Shown here one piece after another: positions 47,904 to 58,259 of a DNA stretch of 64,000 nt; position 1 is the first letter of the stretch; each line of letters begins with the position of its first letter. The notes under the pieces are model-generated. The model saw nothing but the letters and a program-made list of their open reading frames with translations, made no database searches and was not told the origin of the DNA. Position numbers and translations under genes: made by a program. Origin of the DNA: Mycolicibacter longobardus (GTDB taxonomy: Bacteria > Actinomycetota > Actinomycetes > Mycobacteriales > Mycobacteriaceae); the NCBI RefSeq assembly GCF_002102265.1, contig NZ_LQPG01000027.1, positions 1 through 64,000 on the forward strand. Reading direction: 5' to 3'.

Positions 47904-50354
47904 ATGGACGTCGTACTCGGTGTGGCACTTGCATCAAGCACACCCGCCACCATCCACACCGTGCTGGTCTGCGGCGAGTACGGAGACGGCGTCACGCTGG
48001 AGGAGCTCAGCTTCGACGTGCCGACCGACGACGCCACGGACTTCGCCGCCGTCGACGCGGTGATCGCCGCCATCCTCCGGGCGCGCGACGCCGCCGACTC
48101 CGCAGGTCATCAGCTGGTTTCGACCGGGGTAACCGTGACGGACCCGTTGGATGCCGACGCATTGAGTTCGAGACTGTCCACCGGCGGGCTCGAGGGCCTG
48201 GGCAATGTAGCCCTGATCTCACCGGTGCTTGCCGCGGCGAGCCTGGCCCGCAACCTGGGACAGACAGTCGGCTGTGACCGGATGGGATTGCTGTCGGTCG
48301 AGTCGGCGACCGCGACGCTCGCCATGGTCGACTGCACCGACGGCTCCGTCACCCGGATATTCCGTCAGCCCCTGGACAACGGCGACGCCCGGGCCGCGGT
48401 CGACACCGTCGCTGATCGGCTGAGCACTCATGAGACCTCCCCGGACGGCCTGTTCCTGCTCTGCTCGGGGGGCGACTCCACCGCGATCAGACCGCGACTG
48501 GAGGCGACGGTCAACCACGAGGTGTGTGAGCCCACGGAGCCGCTGGCTGCCCTGGCTCGGGGGGCGGCGCTGGCATCGGCCCGATTGGCCTGTGCCGGTG
48601 AGGAATCCGCAGTCATCGGGGCTTCTACCGCAGCGCTGGCCTACACCCAGGAACCCGCTTCGGGTGCGCTCACCCCCGGGTACTACGACATCCCCGATTC
48701 TGAAGCCGGTTTGGAGGCCGACGGCCTGGCCTACAGCGCAGTCCCCGACGAAGATGCGGCCGCGGCCACCGAATTCATCGGCATCGCGGGCCAGCCTGCT
48801 CGGCGTCCGCTGCTGGTTGCCGGCGCGACCCTGGCCTCCGCCGCGTTCGCCGCGGCCTCGGCGTTGATGGTGGCCATGGCCCTGGACATCACCCCCAACC
48901 TGGTTGCGCTGCGGCCGGATATCGGACGGGTGCTGACCATTCCACACCGGACGCCGAACCTGCAGGTACCCACCGCGGAATCGTTCGGGGGACAACCGCC
49001 GGTGACGGGTCACGCACCCATGGACCTACTGCCGCTGCCACCTTTGAGTCACCCCCCGGCGCCAGAGCTTCCGGCGCCGGTGCTTGATCTTCCGGCTCCG
49101 GCGCTCGACCTCCCGGCCCCGGCAGCCGTGCCGGTGGCCGCCGGGCCGGGCATCACGCCGCTGTTCATTCCGGCGCCGGTGTTCGGTCCGCCGCTGCACG
49201 CGGAAACGCCTGCAGCCCATGGCCCGTCGCCGTTCGTCTTGGCCCCGGTCATCCACCAGCCCACACACCACCGGCCGGTGCTTTCGGGTCTGGCCGATCT
49301 GTCATTCCTGCTCGGGTTGCCGGCGAAGAAGCCCACCCCACCCAGTTCCGCGCCTAAGTCGCCGGTGGAGGTTCCGACCCCGCCCGTGGTCAAGCCTGTT
49401 CCGCCGATCGAGCTCCCGGAACCGCCGGTTGTCAAACCCAACCCACCGGTGGTGAAGCCCAAACCGCCGATCGAGCTGCCCGAACCGCCGGTCGTCAAAC
49501 CCAATCCGCCGGTCGTCAAACCCAACCCCCCCGTCGTCAAGCCCAACCCGCCGGTGGTGAAGCCCAATCCGCCCATCCAGGTGCCGGAACCGCCCGTGGT
49601 CAACCCCAACCCACCGATCCACCTGCCGGAACCACCGGTGATCAACCCCAACCCACCGATCCACGTGCCGGATATGCCGGTCAAGCTCCCCGACCCCCCG
49701 GTGGCCAATCCCAGCCCGCCCCTTCAACTACCGGAGCTGGGTATCCAGCCGCCGAACGCCGCGCCCCCGATCGGCCTGCCCGCTGTTCCGGCACCCAACG
49801 CGCCGACATTCCCCGGTCTGCCGGCGATTCCCGCGCCAAACGCACCGGCCATGCCCGCGCCATCTGCACCGGCGATCCCCGCGGCACCCAGCATGCCGGC
49901 GTTCAACCCGCCTGCCCTGCCGAACTTCCCGGCCCCCAGTGCTCCTGCCCCGGCGTTGCCGGCACCCAAGGCCCCGTCGATGCCGGCATTCCCAGCGCCC
50001 CAGGCACCCTCGCTCCCGTCACTCCCGGCACCCAAGGCCCCGTCGATGCCGGTATTCCCGGCGCCCAAGGCACCCTCGATGCCCTCGATGCCCTCGATGC
50101 CCGCACCTAGCGGACCGTCCCTGCCCAACCTGGGCGGAGGCATCGGCGGTGGCGGCAAACCCGGCGGCGGAATCTTCGGCGGCGGAGGCGGCAAGCCCGG
50201 CGGCGGAATCTTCGGCGGCGGAGGCGGCAAGCCCGGTGGCGGAATCTTCGGTGGAGGCGGAGGCGGCGGAATCTTCGGCGGCGGAGGCGGCAAGCTCGGC
50301 GGCGGAATCTTCGGTGGAGGCGGAGGCCGCGGCGGAGGCCTATTCGGTCACTAG
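47904..50354 (+). CDS. Large Pro/Gly-rich membrane protein with DUF7159-type N-terminal domain
   Basis: The 816-residue protein starts with a domain that looks like a degenerate actin-fold ATPase: DVVLGVALASSTPATIH, then GLLSVESATATLAMVD, DGLFLLCSGGDS and EPLAALARGAALASARL, which resembles the end of Hsp70-type domains. A membrane helix lies at residues 302-327. Residues about 490-610 are repeats of PPVVKPNP/IELPEP, 620-730 are PAPNAP/PAPKAPSMP repeats, and the last 75 are GGGIFGGGGGKP repeats. A GGAGGAG site is four bases before the ATG. It is probably a cell-envelope protein; its function is unknown. Confidence 0.82.
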   Translation: MDVVLGVALASSTPATIHTVLVCGEYGDGVTLEELSFDVPTDDATDFAAVDAVIAAILRARDAADSAGHQLVSTGVTVTDPLDADALSSRLSTGGLEGLGNVALISPVLAAASLARNLGQTVGCDRMGLLSVESATATLAMVDCTDGSVTRIFRQPLDNGDARAAVDTVADRLSTHETSPDGLFLLCSGGDSTAIRPRLEATVNHEVCEPTEPLAALARGAALASARLACAGEESAVIGASTAALAYTQEPASGALTPGYYDIPDSEAGLEADGLAYSAVPDEDAAAATEFIGIAGQPARRPLLVAGATLASAAFAAASALMVAMALDITPNLVALRPDIGRVLTIPHRTPNLQVPTAESFGGQPPVTGHAPMDLLPLPPLSHPPAPELPAPVLDLPAPALDLPAPAAVPVAAGPGITPLFIPAPVFGPPLHAETPAAHGPSPFVLAPVIHQPTHHRPVLSGLADLSFLLGLPAKKPTPPSSAPKSPVEVPTPPVVKPVPPIELPEPPVVKPNPPVVKPKPPIELPEPPVVKPNPPVVKPNPPVVKPNPPVVKPNPPIQVPEPPVVNPNPPIHLPEPPVINPNPPIHVPDMPVKLPDPPVANPSPPLQLPELGIQPPNAAPPIGLPAVPAPNAPTFPGLPAIPAPNAPAMPAPSAPAIPAAPSMPAFNPPALPNFPAPSAPAPALPAPKAPSMPAFPAPQAPSLPSLPAPKAPSMPVFPAPKAPSMPSMPSMPAPSGPSLPNLGGGIGGGGKPGGGIFGGGGGKPGGGIFGGGGGKPGGGIFGGGGGGGIFGGGGGKLGGGIFGGGGGRGGGLFGH
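50150..50345 (+). repeat. 36 bp tandem repeats in the 3' end of the Pro/Gly-rich gene
   Basis: Units of 36 bases coding KPGGGIFGGGGG-type 12-residue modules repeat about five times with short interruptions. The repeats are very similar at the DNA level and so may change number by slippage. Confidence 0.85.
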
Positions 50355-50434
50355 CCCGTCGTGGAAGATGGCTCGCTGTGCCGGTATTCGCGCAATACCT
50401 GTTGGAACAGCAGGCCACAAACTAAACTCAGCTG

Positions 50435-51271
50435 ATGGCAGCGAGCCCGTCCGGGAAGGTTGCATTCGTCACCGGCGGTGCGTCCGGCATCGGCGCCGCC
50501 TTGACCACCACATTGGTCGATCAAGGTGCCGAAGTCTGGATCGCTGACCGCCAGATCGGCCCGGCGCAGGAGTTGGCGCAACGACTCAACAGTGGTGGCG
50601 GCAAAGCCCACGCGATCGAACTCGACGTGCGCAGTTACCCATCGTTTGAGCACGCCACCGCTGAGGCGGCACAGCAATCCGGGCGAATCGACTATCTGTT
50701 CAACAATGCGGGCATTGGGGCCCAAGGCGAGATTGACTCCTACACGCTCGACGACTGGAACGATGTCTTCGACGTGAACCTGGGCGGTGTGGTGCACGGT
50801 ATCCAAGCCGTCTATCCGATCATGATCCGGCAGCACTGCGGCCACATCGTCAACACAGCCTCAATGGCCGGCCTTGTCGCCAGTCCGGGACTGGGCAGCT
50901 ACACCGCTACCAAACACGCGGTCGTCGGGATCTCGAAAGCGTTGCGTCTGGAAGCCGAACGGCACGGCGTACAGGTGTCCGTACTGTGTCCGGGTGCCAT
51001 CCGAACCCCGATCCTCGCCGGCGGCAAGTACGGGCGCTCCCATGGCATCAGCGGCGAGCAGCAACTCAAATTCTGGGAGCCGCTCCGGCCGATGGCACCC
51101 GAGAAGTTCGCCCAACGCGCCCTTCGCGCCGTGCTGCGGGGCAAGGCGATTATCGTGGTTCCTGCTTGGTGGAAGGCTTTTTGGTACCTGGAACGGCTCT
51201 CACCGGCGTTGGCGATGCGGGCTGCAAGGCTCACGCTGAACCGCATCCGCGAAATGGAATCCGCCTCCTGA
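50435..51271 (+). CDS. Short-chain dehydrogenase/reductase
   Basis: The 278-residue SDR has TGGASGIG for NAD(P) binding, NNAG, catalytic Ser in NTASMAGL, and YTATK with Tyr and Lys. An Asp (WIADRQIG) after the second strand favours NAD. The last part contains a hydrophobic segment (IIVVPAWWKAFWYLERLS). The substrate is not evident. TAAACT at 50423-50428 is six bases before the ATG. It converges with egtD and lies where M. tuberculosis has egtE and neighbours. Confidence 0.88.
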   Translation: MAASPSGKVAFVTGGASGIGAALTTTLVDQGAEVWIADRQIGPAQELAQRLNSGGGKAHAIELDVRSYPSFEHATAEAAQQSGRIDYLFNNAGIGAQGEIDSYTLDDWNDVFDVNLGGVVHGIQAVYPIMIRQHCGHIVNTASMAGLVASPGLGSYTATKHAVVGISKALRLEAERHGVQVSVLCPGAIRTPILAGGKYGRSHGISGEQQLKFWEPLRPMAPEKFAQRALRAVLRGKAIIVVPAWWKAFWYLERLSPALAMRAARLTLNRIREMESAS

Positions 51272-51301
51272 ACCGCTGCGCGTCTTAGCGACCGCCGAGG
51301 C

Positions 51302-52285
51302 CTATTTGATGGCGAGCGACAAGCCGAAATCACCGGCCGCGTCGGTCCACCACCGGCGGCGCTGCAGCCCCGCGGCGGCCAGCTCGTCGGCGACCTGCTC
51401 AGGACGGAACTTGCAGGAGACTTCGGTCAGCATCTCCTCCCCCGCCGCGAAGTCGACCGTGAGGTCCAGCGCCGCGATCACCACGCGTTGGGCGCGGCGG
51501 GCCCGCAGCCACATCTCCATGCGCCGTTCCGCCGAATTCCACCGCGCCACATGGGCGAACGCCTCCAGGTCGAAGTCGGCGTCGAGTTCCCGGTTCACCA
51601 CCGCGAGCACGTTGCGGTTGAACGCGGCCGTCACCCCCGCCGCGTCGTCGTAGGCGCGCACCAGCCGCGCGGTGCCCTTGACCAGATCGGTCCCCAGCAG
51701 CAACCCGTCGCCGTCGTTCATCACCCCGGCAAGGGCCGACAGGAAGTCCGCGCGCGGCCCGGGGGTCAGGTTGCCGAGGGTGGAGCCCAGGAACACGAAC
51801 AGCCTTCTGCCGCCGCCGGGGATCTGCGCCAGATGATGCTCGAAGTCGCCGCAGACGGCCTGCACCCGCACACCCGGGTAGTCGCGGGCGATCGCCTCCC
51901 CTGCCATCTCCAGGACACCGGCGTCCACATCGAAGGGAATGAACCGGCGCAGCGACCCCGTATCCTGCAGCGCATCGAGCAGCATCCGGGTTTTCTCCGA
52001 AGTCCCGCTGCCCAGTTCGACCAGGGTGTCCGCACCCGACAACGATGCCACCTCGACGGAGTGGGCGCGCAGGATCTCCGCCTCGGCGCGGGTCGGGTAG
52101 TACTCGGGCAGCCGGGTGATCCGATCGAACAGTTCGCTGCCGGTATCGTCGTAGAACCATTTGGGCGGCAACGACTTCGGATCCTGAGCCAGGCCGTGAC
52201 GGACATCGTCACGCAATGCGGTCCGCGCTGCGTCAGCGGCCAGATGATTGGCGATCGAGACCGCACCCGCATCGGACCCCGTCAT
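51302..52285 (-). CDS. egtD: L-histidine N-alpha-methyltransferase EgtD
   Basis: EgtD makes hercynine (trimethylhistidine) from histidine and three S-adenosylmethionines, an early step of ergothioneine synthesis. The 327-residue protein matches the family (321 in M. tuberculosis). SAM-binding motif [18 protein letters not shown] and the [11 protein letters not shown] segment are intact; the N-terminus has [19 protein letters not shown]. The ATG at 52285 overlaps the egtC stop (ATGA). It is the last egt gene in this cluster. Confidence 0.95.
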   Translation of the reverse strand: MTGSDAGAVSIANHLAADAARTALRDDVRHGLAQDPKSLPPKWFYDDTGSELFDRITRLPEYYPTRAEAEILRAHSVEVASLSGADTLVELGSGTSEKTRMLLDALQDTGSLRRFIPFDVDAGVLEMAGEAIARDYPGVRVQAVCGDFEHHLAQIPGGGRRLFVFLGSTLGNLTPGPRADFLSALAGVMNDGDGLLLGTDLVKGTARLVRAYDDAAGVTAAFNRNVLAVVNRELDADFDLEAFAHVARWNSAERRMEMWLRARRAQRVVIAALDLTVDFAAGEEMLTEVSCKFRPEQVADELAAAGLQRRRWWTDAAGDFGLSLAIK

Positions 52286-52983
52286 CGGCTCACATCCAAG
52301 GCGGTGACGCGGACCTCGCCGTCGTGGGTGTCCACCAGGTGCCGGTCCGGTATGTCCACCCAACGCGGGTCGTCGTCGTAGGGCTCGCTGGCCAGCACCA
52401 CGCCGTCGGCGCCGTGCAGCATCGACAAGGTGTCCCCCCATGTCGTCGCCAACATCCGGGAGCCGTTGGCGGCCAATATATTCAGCCGTGCTTGTGGATC
52501 TCCCGAACCAATCTCGGTGATCACCTCACCGAGAGAATCGACCCCGCGCTCGAAGATCGCGGCGGCCAACAACGCACTGTCGCATACCGATTCAGCCCCG
52601 CGAGAAGCGGGCAGCACGGCGGTGTCGACCACCCCGTTGTGCGACAGCAGCCAGATGCCGTCGGTGAACGGCGCGGTGGCGCTGGCTTCGATCGGCATCC
52701 CGACGGTGGCCGAGCGCACCGCTGCCACCACACAATGACTCGACAGTGCCGGCGCCACCGAGGCGAAGGAGGCATCACCCCACAGCGGCGCCGCGCTGCG
52801 CCAGCGTCGCGGCTTGTCACTTCCGGATACGTCGAAAAACCCTGCGCCCCAACCGTCGGCGTTGAGCAGTCCGTGCCGTTGTCGCAGCGGCGCGTAGGAC
52901 TGCACCAGCAGACTGTGCGGCGGTTCCAGGATCAACTCGGCCAGTGACCGCGGCTTGCCCAGCCAGCCCAGGTGCCGGCACAT
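52282..52983 (-). CDS. egtC: Gamma-glutamyl hercynylcysteine sulfoxide amidohydrolase EgtC
   Basis: EgtC removes glutamate from gamma-glutamyl-hercynylcysteine sulfoxide. The 233-residue protein equals the M. tuberculosis length. The nucleophile Cys2 follows the initiating Met (MCRHLGWLG), as in Ntn class II glutamine amidotransferases, and NADGWGAGF and the LLSHNGVVD stretch fit. Start and stop overlap neighbours (TGATG with egtB, ATGA with egtD). Confidence 0.94.
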   Translation of the reverse strand: MCRHLGWLGKPRSLAELILEPPHSLLVQSYAPLRQRHGLLNADGWGAGFFDVSGSDKPRRWRSAAPLWGDASFASVAPALSSHCVVAAVRSATVGMPIEASATAPFTDGIWLLSHNGVVDTAVLPASRGAESVCDSALLAAAIFERGVDSLGEVITEIGSGDPQARLNILAANGSRMLATTWGDTLSMLHGADGVVLASEPYDDDPRWVDIPDRHLVDTHDGEVRVTALDVSR

Positions 52984-54257
52984 CAGGCGTCCCAGGCCAG
53001 TCGCACACCGGCGAAGATCTGCCGCCGGTAGGGGTGGTCCCAATTGCGGAAGCTGGGCCGCAGGATCTCGGGCGCGACCGCCCACGAACCGCCGCGCAGC
53101 ACCCGGTAGTCGCCGTCGAAGAACGGTTCCGAATAGCGTTGGTAGATCATCGGGGCGAAGCCGGGCCACGGCCGCAGGGGCGAACTCGTCCACTCCCAGA
53201 CATCGCCGAGCAGCTGCTGCGCCCCGTACGCCGACGCCCCGTCCGGGTACGCCCCGACCGGAGCGGGCCGCAGTGCCGCACCGCCCAGGTTGGCCAGCTC
53301 GGCCGACGGATCCGTTCCGCCCCAGGGATAACGGCGCCGCGCGCCGATGGCCGGGTCCCAGGCGCAGGCCTTCTCCCATTCGATCTCGGTGGGCAACCGG
53401 GCGCCGGCCCATGCGGCGTAGGCCTGCGCCTCGAAGTAGCTGATGTGCTGCACCGGTTCGTCGTCGGGAAGGTCCTCGATGTGGCCGAACCGGATCCGGG
53501 ATGTGTGGTCGGGGCCCCAGAACGCCGGCGCGGTCAGTCCGGCCTGCACACAATGACGCCAGCCGCGTTCTGTCCACCACCGTGGTTGCCGATAGCCGCC
53601 GTCGTCGATGAACGCCCGCCATTCGCGGTTGGTCACCGGCACCCGGCCGATCCGGAACGTAGCCACGTCGACGCGGTGTGCGGGGCGCTCGTTGTCGAGC
53701 GCGAAGGGTTCGTCGGTCGCGTCGACGCCGAGCACGAACTCACCGCCGGGAACCAGCACCGAGGTTCCGGCCAGGCCGGGCCGCCCGGCGGGAAGCCCGC
53801 AGCCCGCACCGAGTAGAGGCGCGCCGGTGCGCAGGTTCAGTGCCTGCAGCATGGTCTCGTCGTGCTGGTGTTCGTGGCTGAGGACCAGGCCGAACACGAA
53901 ACCGTCTCCATCCGGCAGCGCACCGAGCTCGTCAAAGACCTTGGATCGTACTGTGGCACAATACTTCCGGGCCCGTTCAGGAGCCAACAGCGGCAGGTCG
54001 ACGCGGCTGGCCCGCGGATGGGTGAAAGCGTCGTAAAGGCCTTCGACGTCGGCGGGCAGCATCCCGGGCCGGGCCGGGTCTCCGCCGCGCAGCAGCCACA
54101 GCTCCTCCTGCTGACCGATATGGGCCAGATCCCACACCAGCGGGCTCATCAGCGGGTCGTACTGGCGGTGCAGCTCGGTGTCGTCGAAGTCGACCAGCGC
54201 CAGCGTGCGGTCCCGCGCCCGGGTCAGGTCACGAGCCAGCGCTTCGGGTGTGGTCAT
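52983..54257 (-). CDS. egtB: Hercynine oxygenase EgtB
   Basis: EgtB is an iron enzyme that joins gamma-glutamylcysteine to hercynine using oxygen. The 424-residue protein (425 in M. tuberculosis) has a DinB-like N-terminal part with probable iron ligands His46 (DLAHIG), His128 and His132 (SHEHQHDET). The formylglycine-enzyme-like C-terminal half ([25 protein letters not shown]) follows. Its ATG overlaps the egtA stop as ATGA. Confidence 0.95.
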   Translation of the reverse strand: MTTPEALARDLTRARDRTLALVDFDDTELHRQYDPLMSPLVWDLAHIGQQEELWLLRGGDPARPGMLPADVEGLYDAFTHPRASRVDLPLLAPERARKYCATVRSKVFDELGALPDGDGFVFGLVLSHEHQHDETMLQALNLRTGAPLLGAGCGLPAGRPGLAGTSVLVPGGEFVLGVDATDEPFALDNERPAHRVDVATFRIGRVPVTNREWRAFIDDGGYRQPRWWTERGWRHCVQAGLTAPAFWGPDHTSRIRFGHIEDLPDDEPVQHISYFEAQAYAAWAGARLPTEIEWEKACAWDPAIGARRRYPWGGTDPSAELANLGGAALRPAPVGAYPDGASAYGAQQLLGDVWEWTSSPLRPWPGFAPMIYQRYSEPFFDGDYRVLRGGSWAVAPEILRPSFRNWDHPYRRQIFAGVRLAWDA

Positions 54258-55540
54258 GACTGACTGCGCGCCATCCGGGCGACCGTCGCGGCGGCACCGG
54301 TGCGGGCCACCTCGTCGGTGACGTCATCGGCCGAGCAGCGGCCCCGTTCGACCATCCCGACCAGCCGGTCCATCCCGGCGCGCAGCGACGCGGGCGCCCG
54401 GTCGGCCACCAACCCGACGCAGCTCCCGGCCGCGGCGTGCAGTCGCGGGTCGGTCAGGCCGTTCCGCGCGGCGACGTCCCAGGCGGTCGCGACGGGTTCG
54501 ACGGCTTCGGCGGCGCCGTCGGCGGCGGCCCGGTCGTCGAGCAGGGTCGCCAAGGTGAACACCAGGGCCGGCCAGAGGGTGTCGTCGACGCTGTCGAGGT
54601 AGCGGATCTCCAGCCAGCCACGGGGGCGCACCGGCGGGAACAACGTGGTCAGGTGGTAGTCGAGGTCGCCGATGCCGGCGCGGCGGCCACCGAGGCAGAC
54701 CCGCCCGTCGGCCCAGTCGGCGAACGGCACGTAGCGGGTGACCGGGATGGCCTCGGGGGTGTGCACCAGCATGACCGGCGCCTTCAGCGCGTACCGGGCC
54801 CAGTCCGTGGCAGGGTCGGCGCCGTCGAGGCCGAGGACGGGGCCGCAGCGCGCCGAGTCCAGCCGGCTCCACACCCGCTGCCGGGTGGAGCACCAGCCGG
54901 AGAACTCCCCGCCCAACAGCGGGGAGTTGGCGGCGATGGCGACCATCGTCGGTCCCAGCGCGTGGGCCAGCCGAACCCGGTCCGCCCAGCCGGAGCGCGC
55001 ACCGGCGTCCAGGTTGAGCTGGATCGACGCCGTCGACGTCATCATTGCCGCCCCCGCCGAACCGGTGTGGCTGGCGGCGAAGAACTGCTCCATCGCGGCG
55101 TAGCGTTCGCCGGGGTTGATCCGCTCCGCCGGCCGCAACGGGTCCGCGCCCAGCTGTACCAGCCCCAGCCCGGCGTCGGAGAACGCCGTCCGCAGCACGG
55201 CCTGATCGGCGGCCATCGCCTCGATGGCGGCGACCGCGCCGTCCAGCGGCGGTCCGGACAGCTCCACCGCGCCGCCGGGTTCGACCGTGACGACGCTGCC
55301 GCCCGGCAACTCGGGCAGGGTCGCCAGCACGTCGCCGATCTCGGACCAGCCCGGCCGGCGCAACGGGTCGGACGGGTCGAAACAGTGCGCCTCGACCTCC
55401 AGGCCCGCCCGGCCGTGCGGGGCGTCGGTCAGGCAGCGCTCGGCGATGTAGTCGGCGGCGTCGGCGGCGCCGGAAAGTTCCGGGCCGCCGAGACAGGATT
55501 CATCGGCGCGGGACAGCTGCGCCGCCGCGCCCAACCCCAT
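54254..55540 (-). CDS. egtA: Glutamate-cysteine ligase EgtA
   Basis: EgtA makes gamma-glutamylcysteine for the ergothioneine route. The 428-residue protein fits the GCS2/EgtA family (about 432 in M. tuberculosis). Typical stretches are [11 protein letters not shown] near the start, [12 protein letters not shown], and [12 protein letters not shown]. The ATG at 55540 is preceded by GGAGGGGCTGAT, a good ribosome site, and it is the first gene of the egtABCD run. All four are overlapped, so expression is probably coordinated. Confidence 0.94.
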   Translation of the reverse strand: MGLGAAAQLSRADESCLGGPELSGAADAADYIAERCLTDAPHGRAGLEVEAHCFDPSDPLRRPGWSEIGDVLATLPELPGGSVVTVEPGGAVELSGPPLDGAVAAIEAMAADQAVLRTAFSDAGLGLVQLGADPLRPAERINPGERYAAMEQFFAASHTGSAGAAMMTSTASIQLNLDAGARSGWADRVRLAHALGPTMVAIAANSPLLGGEFSGWCSTRQRVWSRLDSARCGPVLGLDGADPATDWARYALKAPVMLVHTPEAIPVTRYVPFADWADGRVCLGGRRAGIGDLDYHLTTLFPPVRPRGWLEIRYLDSVDDTLWPALVFTLATLLDDRAAADGAAEAVEPVATAWDVAARNGLTDPRLHAAAGSCVGLVADRAPASLRAGMDRLVGMVERGRCSADDVTDEVARTGAAATVARMARSQS

Positions 55541-55604
55541 ATCAGCCCCTCCGCCCGTCGATCTTCCCGACGCTACCGGAGTTGTCCGACAAGGTGCCCG
55601 CCGT

Positions 55605-56267
55605 TTACTGGCCCAGGGAGTTCTGCATCGCCCCGGCCAGCACGTTCACCGCCGGGCCGGCGTTCCCGGACTGGCAGACCTTGGCCTGTAACAACACGTT
55701 CGCCCGTAGCCGGGTCTGGTTGAAACAGCGCCGGTCGGTGCCGGCCTCCTGCTTGGTCCAGGCGGCGTCGGCCCCCGCGGCCGGCACGCCGCCGAACGAC
55801 CAGACCTGCGTGGCGCCGCTTTCCAGATGCATGGCGGTGGTGCGTCCCGAGCATCCGGCGGTGCGGTCGACGACGCGGTGGAAGGCCGCGGCAGCGGCGT
55901 CGTTGGTGGCGAACACCCCCACCGCCTGTTTGACGTAGTGAGCCTGGTCGTTGGCCGAGGTCTGGGTGACGGCGCTGTTGAAGGACGCCAGGTCGGGGTC
56001 GTTGTAGACCTCGGGCAGGCCGATGTCGGCCCAGTTGTTGCAGGCCGGATCGTCGACCCAGAAGGCCTGGAACGGTGTGCCCGACACCGCTTCGAAGCCC
56101 ATCGGGGCGCCGACGATGTTGCCGACCGACCCTTTCGGCAGCACCGCGTAGGACACCACGCCCGGATCCGAGGGCCGGGCCCCAGCAGTTGGAGCCACCG
56201 TAGCGACCGCGCCGTATAGGCCCAGTCCCACCAGCAGTGTTGCGGCCGCCCGCCGACCGTCAGCCAA
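55605..56267 (-). CDS. Secreted PknH-sensor-like protein (Rv3705c family)
   Basis: The 220-residue protein has an N-terminal signal ([21 protein letters not shown]) and a PknH C-terminal-like sensor domain. Four Cys in ACNNWAD, AGCSGRT, RRCFNQ and KVCQSGN fit the two disulfides of that domain. It matches Rv3705c in position (about 214). The start is uncertain: a TTG at 56267 overlaps the katA stop region and gives the full signal peptide, while a GTG at 56231 would give a truncated one. It follows katA with an 8-base overlap, so it is probably translationally coupled. Confidence 0.75.
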   Translation of the reverse strand: MADGRRAAATLLVGLGLYGAVATVAPTAGARPSDPGVVSYAVLPKGSVGNIVGAPMGFEAVSGTPFQAFWVDDPACNNWADIGLPEVYNDPDLASFNSAVTQTSANDQAHYVKQAVGVFATNDAAAAAFHRVVDRTAGCSGRTTAMHLESGATQVWSFGGVPAAGADAAWTKQEAGTDRRCFNQTRLRANVLLQAKVCQSGNAGPAVNVLAGAMQNSLGQ

Positions 56268-57708
56268 GGTTGGCCCGCACTCCGGCCTCCACCGCGCGGC
56301 CCAGATCCTCATCGACGTTGCGCCAGTACTCGAACACCCGAGACAGCACCGGCTCCCTGACTCCCGCAGAGACGTGGCCAATAATGTTGGCGGCCAACCT
56401 CTTCCGCTGGTCATCGTCGAAGACGTCGCGGACCAGGGTGCCGGCCTGGCCGAAGTCGTCGTCGTCCTTGCGCAGGGCGTAGGCGGAACGCACCATGTCA
56501 CCGTCTGAATGCCAGCGCACCTCTGCCGCACGGGCCGGGTCTGCCACCGGCCCCTCGATCGAGTTCGGCGCATACACCGGGTCACTGGCCAGGCGGAACC
56601 GCATGGCGCCGTCCTTGGAGTAAGCGTGCACGTCGGCCTTCGGCGCGTTGACCGGCAGCTGGTTGTAGTTGGTGCCGATCCGGGCGCGATGGGCGTCGGA
56701 ATAGGAGAACCCGCGGGCCAGCAGCATCTTGTCCGGGCTCAATCCGGTGCCGGGCACCGTGTTGCTCGGCTCGAACGCCGCCTGCTCGATCTGGGCGTGA
56801 TAGTCGGTGACGTTGCGGTCCAACGTAAAACGCCCGACATCGATCAGCGGATAGTCGGAGTGCGGCCACACCTTGGTGAGGTCGAACGGGTTGAGCCGGT
56901 AGGTCTTGGCGTCCTCGAACGGCATGATCTGCACCTTCACCGCCCAGCTCGGATACTCGCCGCGCTCGATCGCCTGGTACAGGTCGCGCTGGTGATAGTC
57001 GCCGTCGGCGCCGGCCAGACGGTCACCCTCGGCCTGGTCCAGGTACTCGACACCCTGGTCGCTGATGAAGTGGTACTTGACCCAGAAGATCTCGCCGGCG
57101 GCGTTGCTCCAGCTGTAGGTGTGACTGCCGTAGCCGTTCATGTGCCGCCAGGACTTCGGCAGGCCCCGGTCCCCCATCAGGTAGGTCACCTGGTGCGCCG
57201 ACTCCGGGCTGAGCGACCAGAAGTCCCACTGCATGTGGTGGTCACGCAGATTGCTTGCAACCAGGCGCTTTTGGGAACGGATGAAGTGCTGGAACTTCAT
57301 CGGGTCGCGGAGGAAGAAGACCGGGGTGTTGTTGCCGACGATGTCGAAGTTGCCGTCGGTGGTGTAGAACTTGAGCGCGAATCCGCGTACGTCGCGCCAG
57401 GTGTCCGGGCTGCCGCGTTCGCCGGCGACCGTCGAGAACCGGGCCAGCATCTCAGTCTTGGTGCCCGGCTGGAACACCGCCGCCCTGGTATAGGCGCTGA
57501 CGTCCTCGGTGATCTCGAGGTGCCCGAATGCCCCGCCGCCCTTGGCATGCGGCTGACGTTCGGGGGTGCGTTCCCGGTTGAACATCGCCATCTGCTCGAT
57601 CAGGTAGTGGTCCTGCAGCAGGATGGGGCCGTCCGGGCCGACCGTCAGCGACTCGCTGTCGCTCGGCGCCGGCGCGCCGGCCTCGGTGGTGGTGTAGTGC
57701 TGGGTCAT
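56260..57708 (-). CDS. katA: Monofunctional haem catalase
   Basis: The enzyme breaks down hydrogen peroxide. The 482-residue protein has the small-subunit clade pattern. The catalytic His is in [10 protein letters not shown] and the catalytic Asn in [12 protein letters not shown]. The haem-ligand Tyr is in [13 protein letters not shown]. The ATG at 57708 is chosen over one eight codons earlier because GGAGG is seven bases before it. M. tuberculosis lacks this enzyme and uses KatG. It is preceded by the twin His-rich genes in the same direction and followed by the PknH-like gene. Confidence 0.92.
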   Translation of the reverse strand: MTQHYTTTEAGAPAPSDSESLTVGPDGPILLQDHYLIEQMAMFNRERTPERQPHAKGGGAFGHLEITEDVSAYTRAAVFQPGTKTEMLARFSTVAGERGSPDTWRDVRGFALKFYTTDGNFDIVGNNTPVFFLRDPMKFQHFIRSQKRLVASNLRDHHMQWDFWSLSPESAHQVTYLMGDRGLPKSWRHMNGYGSHTYSWSNAAGEIFWVKYHFISDQGVEYLDQAEGDRLAGADGDYHQRDLYQAIERGEYPSWAVKVQIMPFEDAKTYRLNPFDLTKVWPHSDYPLIDVGRFTLDRNVTDYHAQIEQAAFEPSNTVPGTGLSPDKMLLARGFSYSDAHRARIGTNYNQLPVNAPKADVHAYSKDGAMRFRLASDPVYAPNSIEGPVADPARAAEVRWHSDGDMVRSAYALRKDDDDFGQAGTLVRDVFDDDQRKRLAANIIGHVSAGVREPVLSRVFEYWRNVDEDLGRAVEAGVRANLG

Positions 57709-57821
57709 CTCCCTGCCTCCTCTTGTGCTCAAGTCTTTTGGCTCAAGGTGTTTGGCTCAAAGCGTTGGACTCTCAGCGCCGCCGATCTGGCGGTTTCCCA
57801 TGCCCCCGAGGCCTCGCCCGG

Positions 57822-58178
57822 TCAGCGGTGCGGCGGGGCCGACGGCTGGGGTGGCGGCGGGCCCCCGGGTCCACCGGGACCGTTGCCCGGGCCGGCAGGC
57901 CGGAAACCGGGCCAGCCCCATTCATCGCCCGGGCCTGCGGGACCGAAGCCTGGGCCCATCGGCGGGCCGTGATGCATCATGCACGGCCCATGGCGGTGAT
58001 GGTGCCCGCGGAAGCCACCATCGCTGAGGTAGGCACCGGTGCCGAAGATCACCGCGGCGATGAAGACCGTTCCAGCGACGATCACCACCCATGCCGCGGC
58101 TTGGTAGAGCCGGTTGGGTTTAGCCGGCGGCGATGGCGGAGGAGGCGGCGGTGGAGTGGGTGCTGGCGACTCGCTCAT
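57822..58178 (-). CDS. Small His/Pro/Gly-rich membrane protein, copy 2
   Basis: The 118-residue protein starts MSESPAPTPPPPP, has one membrane helix (AAAWVVIVAGTVFIAAVIF), then a His-rich stretch (GHHHRHGPCMMHHGPP) and a Gly/Pro tail. It is a clear paralogue of the next gene upstream. The His/Met/Cys cluster after the helix looks able to bind metal such as copper or zinc. It resembles M. tuberculosis Rv3706c in character. The function is unknown. The proximity to catalase suggests a stress or metal role. Confidence 0.75.
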   Translation of the reverse strand: MSESPAPTPPPPPPPSPPAKPNRLYQAAAWVVIVAGTVFIAAVIFGTGAYLSDGGFRGHHHRHGPCMMHHGPPMGPGFGPAGPGDEWGWPGFRPAGPGNGPGGPGGPPPPQPSAPPHR

Positions 58179-58205
58179 ACCGATCCATCATGCCCCAGAA
58201 CGACG

Positions 58206-58239
58206 CCGGCCGCCGCCCTTCGGGAGGGGCGGCGGCCGG
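58206..58239. terminator. Hairpin between the twin His-rich genes
   Basis: A perfect 13 bp stem (CCGGCCGCCGCCC with its complement) and 8-base loop lie between the two paralogues. It may terminate or attenuate the minus-strand transcript after copy 1. Confidence 0.75.
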
Positions 58240-58259
58240 GTGTTCGTGGCCGGACCGGG

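Noticed and set aside
50150..50345. Gly-rich 36 bp repeats as a CRISPR or a PE_PGRS gene
   Set aside because: They are in frame at the end of a membrane protein without a PE domain and have no spacers.
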